In this document: piece by piece, positions 22,550 through 32,197 of the stretch
How positions within the stretch are numbered: the stretch's first letter is position 1
How the letters are laid out: every line of letters starts with the position of its first letter
Assembly: GCA_905178155.1 (NCBI GenBank)
Contig: CAJINV010000008.1
Coordinates: 930,001 to 994,000, forward strand
Source: Amoebophrya sp. A120
Taxonomy: Eukaryota; Sar; Dinophyceae; Syndiniales; Amoebophryaceae
Length of the DNA: 64,000 nt
Reading direction: 5' to 3'
The notes under the pieces: model-generated
The model's database searches: none
The model's input: the letters and a program-made list of their open reading frames with translations, nothing else
What the model was told of the DNA's origin: nothing
Made by a program: the position numbers and the translations under genes

Positions 22550-25500
22550 ATGTTTTTTGGAGGTGGAAACAGGGACAATGTCCCGGTGCCGGCCGGGAGC
22601 AAGCCGAAGGAGCCGCCACCTAGCGTTCGGGACCGGATACGGGGCGGCATGCAGCGGCTTAAGGGGGTTTTCGCCGTGCGGGCGCACGTGCAGACCCTGC
22701 GGGAAAACTACAAGCAGTACCGCATCCGGCAGGAGAAGCTGCGGCGCAAGGAGGAGAAGCGACTCGAGCGCGAGGGCCCGCTGACGTGGCAGCAGTACGG
22801 GGAAAATTGGCTTGCGTGGACGAAGAAAAAGCTGGGCATTAAGGAGTACGTGAACGCCTCCTCGCTGATGAGCAAGCTGGATAAGGCGACGAAGAAGCGC
22901 GACAAGCTCCGCGGGCTGGTTGTGGAAGAGGACTCGAGCAGCTCGGAGGAGAGCCAGGATTCGGCCCCGACGCCCACGACCTACCGGCAGGCCAAGCAGG
23001 AAAAGGCGAAGCGCAAAAAGGGGCTGCAGGAGCGCGTGGTGGACCTGACCACGAAAAAGCGGAAACCCAAATTCTGGGAGGCCGACTACCCCATCTTCAA
23101 CTACCAGCAGCTGGACCTCACGAAGGAGATCTGGTGGATCCGCATGTTCGACCGGATTGGGCCCAAAACCCTGTACCTGCTCAACACCGCCTACTGGCGC
23201 TTGGGAGACTTTTTCTATGCGCTCACCTGGAACCGGCAGAACAAGTTCCAGGACCGCCGCCTCTACATTCTGGCCTTGCAGTTTTGCTGCAGTATCCAGG
23301 TCAGCGCCGCAATCCTCAACACACTCAACGTCTACTTCGACATGCGCAACTTTTTCCTTCTCACCACTTTCGCCAACGTGCTACCCTTCATCTTCGCCTT
23401 CTACTCCCTCATGGTACTAGAGTAGAAATGCTGAAGATATTTCTTGCAGACAAGTCGACTCAATTTCAGTTCAATTTCCACAAGCGCGCTCGAGCGTGCT
23501 GCTTTCCTGAGTTTTGAAATTAATACTTTGCGTCGACGGGCAGAAGTTGCAATTTGTTTCTTTCTTCAGAGACGAGACACTGACACACAGACGCGATTTT
23601 TACACACAAAACTTCCATGCCAGGTGTTTCTACCCTGTCCTACGATGGCGGCACTGGTGTGCAACGCGACGATGACCGTGATGCTGCTGATTTTCACCTT
23701 CATTGCGTCCGGGACAAGCGGAAACATTTTCGGCACTTTTATCCAGGCGATGGCGTTCTGGCCGTTTTTGGCGGCCATGTCCATGCTCGCGCGGATTTTC
23801 GTGGGGCAGCCGGACCGGCAGTTCCACCCGCTGAAGCACATCCCCCTGATGGCGCTCTTCGGCGCCGCCGCGCAGTACTTTTTGATTTTGGCGAACAAGG
23901 AACTGGAGCTCACGGATTTCTTGGTCTTCCTGGCGAGCATCGATCCCTGGATGAGCTCCGTGCTGACCCCGATCATGGAGCGCACGCGGCTGCCCATCTA
24001 TTTCGGCCTGCTCAAAACCCTCCTCTTCCTGTCGGGTATCGTGGCGCTGTACTGGAGCCAGCTGCCGTACTCCCCGATAACGGGGTTCACGTACCTTTTC
24101 CTCTCTCGTGCGGTCTACTTCTCGCGGTCGCTGTTTGTGAAGCGGTACAACATGGTGTTTTTTGAGGCGGAGGCGGTGGACCCCCCAGCCGCGACGGAGA
24201 AGGACCTGTTCTTCTTCCCGAAACAGAAGCTATCAAATGCAAAAATGTCTGGGTCTGGAAATTTGTGATGCATGTCAGTGAAAAGAGAGCATACTGTAAT
24301 GCGCCGCCAGGCATGACAAATTTATCCTTGGCTCCCTGTTGCGTATTCCGCATGACAAACAGCGTTTTTTACATGGGTTTCACTGTCCACGGGTGGTGTT
24401 GCGGGTTAGCCTGGCGAAAGCCAAAAACCGGCAGAAAATGGGGCCACGGAAGCGCTCTTGCTGGACATTGCCAACATTTGCCCACGCAGAGCCGTCCTCT
24501 TGCCGGACACAGCCAACATCTGTCCGAAACAGCCTAGGGCCAAGACGACACCGTGAGGACGACCACAGGGGGTCCGTCTCAATGATGATGATGATGATGA
24601 CAGATAAGAGGAGCTCTTGCTGGTCACGCAATACAGAGCTCCGCGTCATGCCCGACTAGCATGACAAATGCAAATTCCGCATCCTTCCAGACCCAGACAT
24701 TTTTACATTTGATAGAAGCCGCACAAGTACATTTTCGACGACAAGCCCTACCCGCTCCCCACCCTGCTGCGCCTAGACGTGGCCTTCCAGAGCGGCCTCT
24801 GCGACGACACCTACCACAGCATCGGCACTGCCGGGACGCGCGACCTTTACATGCTCACCGACTGGATGTTCGGCCTACCGCTCATGGCCATCGCAACCGT
24901 CATCCACGAGTCCGGCACGGTGTTCTACGGGTACACTTTCGTTATCTGCCGTACCTAGTGCTAATAAATGCGAATGGCAAGTAGAAGAAGAACGATAGGA
25001 CCATCGGATCCGGATGTAGAAGTAGAGGTAGTGCCTCCTATACATGCACGACCGAGGGGTTTTTGGGCTTCTTCACTTGCATTTCTAGATTTCTTTGGCA
25101 GTTGTTCTTGAGCTGATTCATTTGGAAAACGAACAAAAAATGACAAAATAAAGGTTTTTTCCACCAATATTGGGCCCAGTGGGTGGGACGCCGATGGGCG
25201 TGGAGCCCTCGGAGATGACGACCCCGATAAAAGACGACAGCACCTACCACGTCATGAAGTGCCTGGTACTGGTAATAATGTACCACATCTGCAAGTTGTT
25301 CGAGCCGGACATGATATCCAAAACTCTGTTCGACCGCGGCAGCAGTCCCAACGACTGGGGCGTGCGTCCCATCGTGTTTTCGTCCCCGCTGGTGCTGTTG
25401 GACCAGCTTTTCCTGAACTCCTCTCTATCCAACAGCCAGATCCTGCAGGCCTTCACCGTCTTCTTCGGCTACAACATGTACCGCAAGGCGCTCTTTCGAA

Positions 25501-27445
25501 AGTGGAAGCGCAACTACCTACTGCTGACCACCCAGGAGCTGCAGTACTACCAGCCGAACGTGTTTCACACACTGCACCGGAAAACCATGCTGGAGTTTCT
25601 GGACCGGGCGCCGCTCGACGAGTACCAAATGATCTTGCTCGAAACGGCCATGTCACACGGCATGAACATCCGCGACCCAACGAAGGACCTCACCATACGC
25701 CCCAACCGCCCGGACCCCGCGGCCACAGCAGCCTGGAAAATGGCAATCGGTACTACTGAACATATGATGTTGATATAATTGATTCGATAAGATAACGAGC
25801 TCTTCGAATCGAAATCGAATATCTGTATTGACTGACCTATGTATGTTGATGGATCGCCGGATGTTGCTCGTTTCAGAGCACAAATGGACCTTCGCTCCGC
25901 TTCAACTGCCCAGGTATGGTTGTGCATTTGGCGAAGACGCAGAGACAGCTGCGACAGGCTAGGATCGAGAACAAGCGACAAGACACGAATTTTTGCGAGC
26001 AGATCTTTCTGGAGTGCGCCGACAAGGCAATCGACTTTCTTCACCGGCTGCCGACCAACGAGCCGCGCGCGATCGCGCACTTCAAGCCGAGGGCGCACAA
26101 GATGGTCTTCGCGCGGTTCAAAAAGTTCGTGGAATGGCGCAAGACGGAGGAGCGGGCGCGGGTAGAGGGCCAGCGGATGGCGGATTTCTCGCGCTTCAAG
26201 GACGAGCTCTTCACCGAAGCTGCCCACCAGCCGAACTACGTGATGCAGGGTCGGGTGATGATTTTCGGCAGCAACGAGTTCGGGCAGCTGGGGGTGCGCC
26301 TGCAGAAGACCGACATCCGGGAGCCGGGCTACATGTACCCCCTGTACGCGGTGGACGGGTTCCGGATCCGCCAGCTGTGCGCGGGACCGCGGTCCAGCTT
26401 CTTCGTGACCAACCGCTTCATGTTTTCCTGCGGCAGCAACCGCGTGGGGGAGCTGGGGCTGAACCCGGCCCTGACCGAGGTGGTGGTGCCCCGCTGCCTC
26501 AAGACGATGCGGACGAACATCATCGCGCAAATGTCTTGCAACGGGGATGCCGGCGACGTGCAGACCCTGTTTTTGACCAACCAGGGCAAGGTGTACGCGG
26601 CCGGGCAGTCCTCGACGGGAGCCCTGTCCAACCTGCCGGAGCAGCAGCGCAGGAAGATGGAGGAGGACAAGGCGACCACGCTCCAGGGCCCCGTGCAGTT
26701 GGACATGCCCTTCCTGGTGCGGTTCGTTGCCTGCGGGTCGCGACATTCGCTTTTTCTGGCCTGGGACGGGTCGGTCCACGCCTGCGGGGACAACCGCAAG
26801 GGGCAGCTAGGGCAGCCGATGAAGGTGAAGAAGAGCGCGAAGCCGCTGCTGGTGAAGAACCTGGAGTCGGAGTGCTACCTGCTCGCCACGGGGTCCGACC
26901 ACACCATGGTCGCGTTGGAGCGGCACGGGCTCTTTTCCTGGGGCGCCAACGCGTACGGCCAGTGCGGCACCGACGGCGCCAAGGACCTGTTCGCGCCGAC
27001 CAGGGTGATCTTCCACGAGCACGAAATCGGCCGCCCGCACGGCGGCGGCAGCTACTTCCTCAGCCTCGCCTGCGGGGAGCACCACTCCCTGATCTCCAGC
27101 GTGACCATGTACCGAACCTGGGCGTGCGGAAGCAACTTCAACCAGCAGTGCGGCATCATGGACTCGGAGACCGGCAAGCGGCAGGACATGTACCGGACCG
27201 CGACGCTGATCCCCACACTGGCCAAGAAGTACCCCATCGTGTCCCTCATGGCGGCCGGGCAGCACTCCGTGGCGCTGGACCGCGACGGGGCGGTGTACGT
27301 GTTCGGCGATAACTCCTTTGGCCAGCTCGGGTTCGATGCCCGCTCGCGACCCAAGATTGCCAAGCCGGAAATGCTCAACCAGCTCGCCAAGTTTGCGGTC
27401 CGCAGCATCTCCACCGGCGCCACACACACCATGCTGTTGCTGTAA
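22550..27445 (+). CDS. Multi-pass membrane protein fused to RCC1 repeats
   Basis: Five exons, 22550-23413, 23624-24230, 24720-24950, 25180-25749 and 25914-27445, join without a frame break into 1267 aa. Introns 1, 3 and 4 are GT-AG; intron 2 is introner IE4. The N-terminal ~170 residues are basic and charged, with a DSSSSEESQ acidic patch. Then come about eight hydrophobic segments, for example MTVMLLIFTFIASG and TLLFLSGIVALYW. The C-terminal half holds RCC1-type beta-propeller repeats: GRVMIFGSNEFGQLGV, FMFSCGSNRVGELGL, GSVHACGDNRKGQLGQ, GLFSWGANAYGQCGT and AVYVFGDNSFGQLGF. RCC1 propellers act as guanine-nucleotide exchange factors or protein scaffolds, so membrane tethering of such a module is likely. 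The substrate is unknown. The family of the membrane part is not recognised. Confidence 0.82.
24231..24714 (+). mobile_element. Introner element IE4 (GTCTGGGTCTGG TIR family)
   Basis: A 484-bp element, the longest of the set. Its ends match IE3 (TATCAAATGYAAAAATGTCT, Y marking the one mismatch between its own ends). The duplication GAAGC lies at 24226-24230 and 24715-24719. Removal joins FPKQK/PHKYIFDD in frame. The extra length is internal and includes a short (GAT)n run at about 24582-24601. No coding capacity is seen. Confidence 0.93.
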
Positions 27446-28689
27446 ACGACCAGCGGCAAAAGATTTACCTTACTAGCGTCGCCGGGGCCGGTGTGGGCGA
27501 GGTGGAAGCGGCTAGGCTGGAGCTGTGCGACGTGGTCACCCAGCGGAGCAGAAGCTCTGTGCCGTGTGGGTCGGCCTGGGTTGAGAAAAATATCCCAATC
27601 GTTCGTCCGTATCACCGTCTGCGAACGACGACGAATCAGCGCAAGGCCATATCTTAATGCCTCCTTGAGTAGGGAAAGAAATTACCAATAGTTGCCATGA
27701 TTACGCGATCGGGAGACACACCGTTGCACTATTTATTAAAGAGCATCAGCATTCTAGACGAGCACGAGCCACTCTGTTGCTGTACCTGCGAAAATGAGGA
27801 CTCCGACCAGGTGCTGCTTCCTAATTTACGTTTTGTACTTCTACAGGAGCTCTATGTTATGTATGGAGACACTGACGGTCGGCAGTGATGCTAACGCATG
27901 AACGGCACATCTCCTGCCAATCGCACTAGCATTATCTGATGCAGCTGCGGTACTCTCGCCTGGGTTTGTGCAACAGGAATGTGAGATCGATTCGCTAAAA
28001 AATAATCATGTTGAAATATGTGTCCCTTTCATACGGAGCTGGTTCGTTCTCGTTCCCTCTCGAGTCATCTTCGAAGAATCCATCGTAACGTTACAATTAT
28101 CACAACGCCGTGAATCGGGCGCTTCTCGCAGCTCCATTGTCTGCTGCGTCCTAGGTGCAGGCGAAAGTAGGAGTTTGAAGAAGAGGTTTTTTCGATGCGC
28201 ATCGTCTTGTCGATTAAAGCGCCCGTGAAACAAGTTAGTGTTAACTGTCAGGTTCCCGAGTACTATAACAAACTACACGGAATTTGATTTAGACGGCGTT
28301 TTCACTGACAGCGCTGGTAGTTCTTGCGTGTGAACTTTTTTTCTGCGAGAAGGAAAACAAGCGCTCGGTTCTTTTGCCAGTACCGAACAGAAGCAAAAGA
28401 AGGGCAAATATAAAGAATCTCGTTTCCGGAAGGGCGAATATTGAACCGAAAAACAGGATGAATTGGAGCAGCCCGTGCACGAGTTACGTTGTGGCTTGTG
28501 TCTGTCCTCAAGCGACCTGCGTTGTTAGGCTCTGTTGTTTGTAGCTCGAACTCGTCGCGTTCATTTTTTCATGGGAAAAGATCTGCCTGGTGGAACTGTT
28601 TCTTTTTGTGCTTCTTCTTGTTCACGGAGCTGGAGGTGCTCTTTTTCCGGATCCCTAGTGATCACATCACTCAAAGACCACCTCGCCCA
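27446..28689. other. Intergenic region
   Basis: AT-rich sequence of about 1.2 kb after the RCC1 gene, with short ORFs in several frames and no conserved motif. It leads into the decayed transporter exon. Confidence 0.4.
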
Positions 28690-28900
28690 AACATCATGAA
28701 GATGTCGAGTGTTACGACAACCATTTCTGCATCGCAGTTCTGACTTCGCTTATTTACGTGTGAATATCGGTGATTGCCAGGCGAATGCTATGGTATTCGT
28801 TTTTCAAAAAATTTAAATTTGAAGTAGGATACGGGGAGTGAAAACGGCCCTACCTTTAATAGCGAACTCTGCTTTATGTTTATCGCGATGTCCTTGTTGT
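28690..28900 (+). pseudogene. Decayed copy of SLC35B4-like first exon
   Basis: The sequence from the ATG at 28696 parallels the start of the transporter gene at 32198. It shares tcgagtgttacgacaacc against tcgagtgctatcacaacc, then tttctgc.tc, a variant of gcgatggtatttttcgaaaa (here gctatggtattcgtttttca), and gaactctgctttatg against gagctctgctttatc. The translation begins MKMSSVTTTISASQF and stops, and later blocks fall in other frames. It looks like a duplicated and degraded 5' exon about 3.5 kb upstream of the intact gene. Alignment was by eye, so the limits are approximate. Confidence 0.5.
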
Positions 28901-29565
28901 GTCTCGCTTCTTCTGAGCTGCCGTGTCGTTTTTTGTGCAGATCGATCATTGATAATTCGGTCGAGTTTGTAGCTGCTGTTGTGGCTAATGAAGATAGTGT
29001 ATTTTTTCGGTTCGGTCGTTTTATCCTCTTCCTCGTGGATCTTTCTACCACCTTTGGAGGTAGCATCTGTTGTATCTATTGAGTCCTCTTGTCGGTTCGT
29101 ACACCTTCTTGCCGTTCCTTTTCTTCGTGCACCCAGTGGTACAAAAGTATGTATGAATCCGCGTGTACTAGCAGTAGCAGAAAAAGTTAACGTCGTTGTT
29201 GTCGTCTACACATAGAAATTTGGGCACTGAAATCATGGCAATGATTATGATAGTGAGGCGCATTTAGATTTACAGGAACCCGTTTGTCCCCTCTGACAGG
29301 CACGACCAAAATAAACCCATTTTGATTTATCCTCTTGTTATGAATTACAATTACATCAAAACTATTTCAACACAACACACAGTTACACTCCTGTTCTCTT
29401 GATTTTCAGAACGCAATACGCTGCCGTCCTGGACTATAATCACCTCTTTTTGCATGCATGTGCGTTGTGAATCATTTCAAATCTATATCTAGCAGAAAAA
29501 ACCTCACCTAAGCCAGCTTCAGGCCCTCAGTACGTAGCGCAGAAATACTTGAATAAGACGAAGAG
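28901..29565. other. Intergenic region
   Basis: AT-rich spacer. Weak continuation of the decayed transporter copy is possible but could not be followed by eye. No other feature is seen. Confidence 0.35.
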
Positions 29566-31638
29566 ATGCGGGCATTTTCGTTGTCCGGTGGCCTTTCCTT
29601 TTTTTCAATGCGCCTCGCCGACGGCACGCAAGTCCGCCACAACTCTCCTGTGTACGACGGAACCGTCAAGAAGAAGAGCGCGGCACCGCTACAAGGTCCC
29701 GGCGATCGCGTCTTTTCATCTGCGACTAAAAGGAAGAAAGCAAGTTCCCGGGATAGTACGCTATCGACCAATGCTGTGTCAACTGGCTCAAGCGCACCCT
29801 CCGCTACGTCGGATGATCGGGACTTCAATGGGCTTGACCAAAAAGTGGACAGTCATGATTGGGAAAAAAACCTGCCACGAACAACCTCCACCAGCAACGT
29901 TGCAGATGCAGGCGTATCGTCTTTCGCGGAAAGTACAAACGCACAGCACGCTATTGCTGAGGAGCAAAGCGAAAGCGAAGGTGGTACCGGGGTAGAGGAA
30001 GAAGAAAAACAAGAAAGCGCGGAAGGTACAGCAGGACCATCTTCGTCTTTAACGGAACGGAAAGAACGTCGTAGCAGATCTTCCAAGAGACTACGGCTCC
30101 ACGTTGTGAAAGACACTGAAGGTGCAAGTGTCGAAGCAGAACCAACGTCTTCCTCTTCCGGCTCCGTCGCACAAAAAAATGCTCCGAAGGCGCCTTTCGT
30201 GGTAAAGGATTTTTGCAGTATCGACGCAGATGAAAAGAAGAACAACCAACTACACTTTTCAGCAGATGAAAAGAACTCATCTGAACGTCAAGAAGGCCAT
30301 GACACCAAGAACTTCGTTTCCTCCGGAGTTGAGAAACCCGTGGACTGGCCGTCCAACTTCACCGCCAATGCCGTAAAGTTCCCCGTGCAGTGCGAGCAGC
30401 CGGACTGGTTGTTGCGAAGTGATCAATTGGTGCTGCCTGTGAACAGCGAGAACGCAAGCGGAACAAAAACGAAAGCCGGCATTTCAGCTACCATGGTGAT
30501 GACGATGTATCTAAGTCCGAACGCGCCAGGAGATTGGAAAAACCCAGCATCGGATAATGCCCCGGCGGATTGGCTCCATGCGCTGTTTGCCGCGAACGTC
30601 CAGATTCTTCGTCACTTCGGCCACGGTCTGATTTTACGGACGGAGTTTACGCCAGATGAATACGATGGGAAAACGAACCTGAAGAAGTGGCAAGTCGATA
30701 GCGAAGAGTGCCGGGGAAAATCTGCAGAGGAGTGCATAAAGTGGTTTGACCGGATTAATTTGATTTTTGAAAAACAATTGATGCTCGCGGATTACCTGAA
30801 CTTGGAAAGAAATGGAACTAGCAGTGGCAGCACAAGTAGAAGCACAACCACAGTTACAGGAGAGCAGGACCATCAAGCGCGGTACCGGTTTACGCACGTT
30901 TTTTCGCTCGATGCCGACGCTGCTCTCGTGAGTACGGCATTCGACTCCGTAGGTCTGGCGGCGTGGAATCTGGCGCAGGCGAAGAAAGACGTGTTTGCGG
31001 CCAACGAGGACTGGCAGGTGCAAGAGAACAAAGCGAACTGGCAGCAGAACCAGTTCTGCGATGATCTGAACGGCGGTTTCCTACTCGTCGCGAACAACGC
31101 CTTCAGTCGCACTTTCTTCAAGGACATGTTTGCGGCGCACAAACGCGGCCCGAAGGCCGAGGCCTGGGAAACTGCGGAATTGAGCAGTGCAGCTGTTGCG
31201 TGCACTCTCAGTGAACAGCCGTGTTTGCGAAGCATTCTCCCCCGGCTCCGGCAGCATTTTCTCGTCACGAGCGGGCAGTTGTGGAACCGAGCACGGTTTG
31301 ACACTGATAAAGCCGCGCCGGCGGTAAACAGCACCGTGGGTCGCGAACACGACCAAGGGTATGAGACAAGGACGACCCACGTGCTGCACTACATGGACGC
31401 GGATGGGAGGATGGCCATTGCTGCTCAGGACTTCTGTCAGCCGGGGTTCTTAGTCAACCCGATCGAGATGGAGACGCGTGCTGCGTTGGGCGTGTGCGGA
31501 AGTCCGGCCAATGAAGTATCCTGTGCAAAAACACTACAACTACCCCACGATGCCGATGATGTCCGTGAGGAAGAAGGAAGCACCAGTGCGCCGGAAGCGC
31601 CATCGCAGGAGAATCTCTATGCGATGACGTTAGTTTAA
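29566..31638 (+). CDS. DxD glycosyltransferase-like protein
   Basis: A single exon of 690 aa. The N-terminus is weakly hydrophobic (MRAFSLSGGLSFFSMRLADG). Residues ~30-260 are low complexity and charged. The C-terminal ~420 residues look folded: ADWLHALFAANVQILRHFGHG, then FTHVFSLDADAALV with a DAD metal-binding triad, CDDLNGGFLLVANNAFSRTF, and finally THVLHYMDADG. This order (DxD strand, then a NGG[FL] acceptor or sugar-binding strand followed by a short aromatic/basic helix) is typical of GT-A fold nucleotide-sugar transferases such as GT34 or DUF273 types. It would transfer a sugar from a nucleotide donor in the secretory pathway. The exact family and the signal peptide are uncertain. Confidence 0.62.
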   Translation: MRAFSLSGGLSFFSMRLADGTQVRHNSPVYDGTVKKKSAAPLQGPGDRVFSSATKRKKASSRDSTLSTNAVSTGSSAPSATSDDRDFNGLDQKVDSHDWEKNLPRTTSTSNVADAGVSSFAESTNAQHAIAEEQSESEGGTGVEEEEKQESAEGTAGPSSSLTERKERRSRSSKRLRLHVVKDTEGASVEAEPTSSSSGSVAQKNAPKAPFVVKDFCSIDADEKKNNQLHFSADEKNSSERQEGHDTKNFVSSGVEKPVDWPSNFTANAVKFPVQCEQPDWLLRSDQLVLPVNSENASGTKTKAGISATMVMTMYLSPNAPGDWKNPASDNAPADWLHALFAANVQILRHFGHGLILRTEFTPDEYDGKTNLKKWQVDSEECRGKSAEECIKWFDRINLIFEKQLMLADYLNLERNGTSSGSTSRSTTTVTGEQDHQARYRFTHVFSLDADAALVSTAFDSVGLAAWNLAQAKKDVFAANEDWQVQENKANWQQNQFCDDLNGGFLLVANNAFSRTFFKDMFAAHKRGPKAEAWETAELSSAAVACTLSEQPCLRSILPRLRQHFLVTSGQLWNRARFDTDKAAPAVNSTVGREHDQGYETRTTHVLHYMDADGRMAIAAQDFCQPGFLVNPIEMETRAALGVCGSPANEVSCAKTLQLPHDADDVREEEGSTSAPEAPSQENLYAMTLV

Positions 31639-32197
31639 ACAAGTCCTGGGGAACAAGTCTAGCGGTCCCGGTTGTAGTGTATGTCTACAGTGGTCGAGCT
31701 GATGCTAGGCTAAAAAGAGTTTTCTCACTGACACGAGATTCACCAGTTTTTTACGAATGTTGCGCGCTTTCCATCCCCTTTCAGCGTGCTCTTCTTTGAA
31801 TTTTGAACCCGAGCAAGCCCCTAAAAAAACCTCATGCACGCCCTCCCAGTGCAGGATAGAAATAGATGACGATAATGTTCTCTAATAAAGTGATCCAGGA
31901 AAGACAAAAATCAAAAAACTTCGGGAAGTTGTAGTGCGCTTGCGGAAGTCACCGGAATTTGCGATGTAAGCAACTACGTCGCGACTCCCAAATTCCATGT
32001 TCTTGCCTGATGTGACCCACATGTGGATCATTTAAGTATTTGATTCTTCAACTGAACTGATACTGAGTCCGTTCGCCGATCTGTAGCTGTGTTGGTTCGC
32101 TATTTCGTCCGTTGATGACCTTCCGTATCGTTTGCCTCGTCTTTCAATTGACAGGGAGACCGGAATGTCACATTCATGACCGCATCGTTAATACATA
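31639..32197. other. Intergenic region
   Basis: AT-rich spacer of about 560 bp before the transporter gene. No recognised feature. Confidence 0.4.

Noticed and set aside
24582-24601. (GAT)n microsatellite as an independent feature
   Set aside because: It is short and lies wholly inside introner IE4, so it is described there.
25565-26779. 404-aa open frame on the - strand
   Set aside because: It lies opposite the RCC1 exon, whose repeats are unmistakable on the + strand. The antisense translation is rich in Arg/His/Pro with no domain; it is a GC-bias shadow.
25993-27312. 439-aa + strand frame overlapping the RCC1 exon
   Set aside because: It is offset from the RCC1 frame and has repetitive Arg/Gly/Ala composition; it is a shadow of the GC-rich exon.
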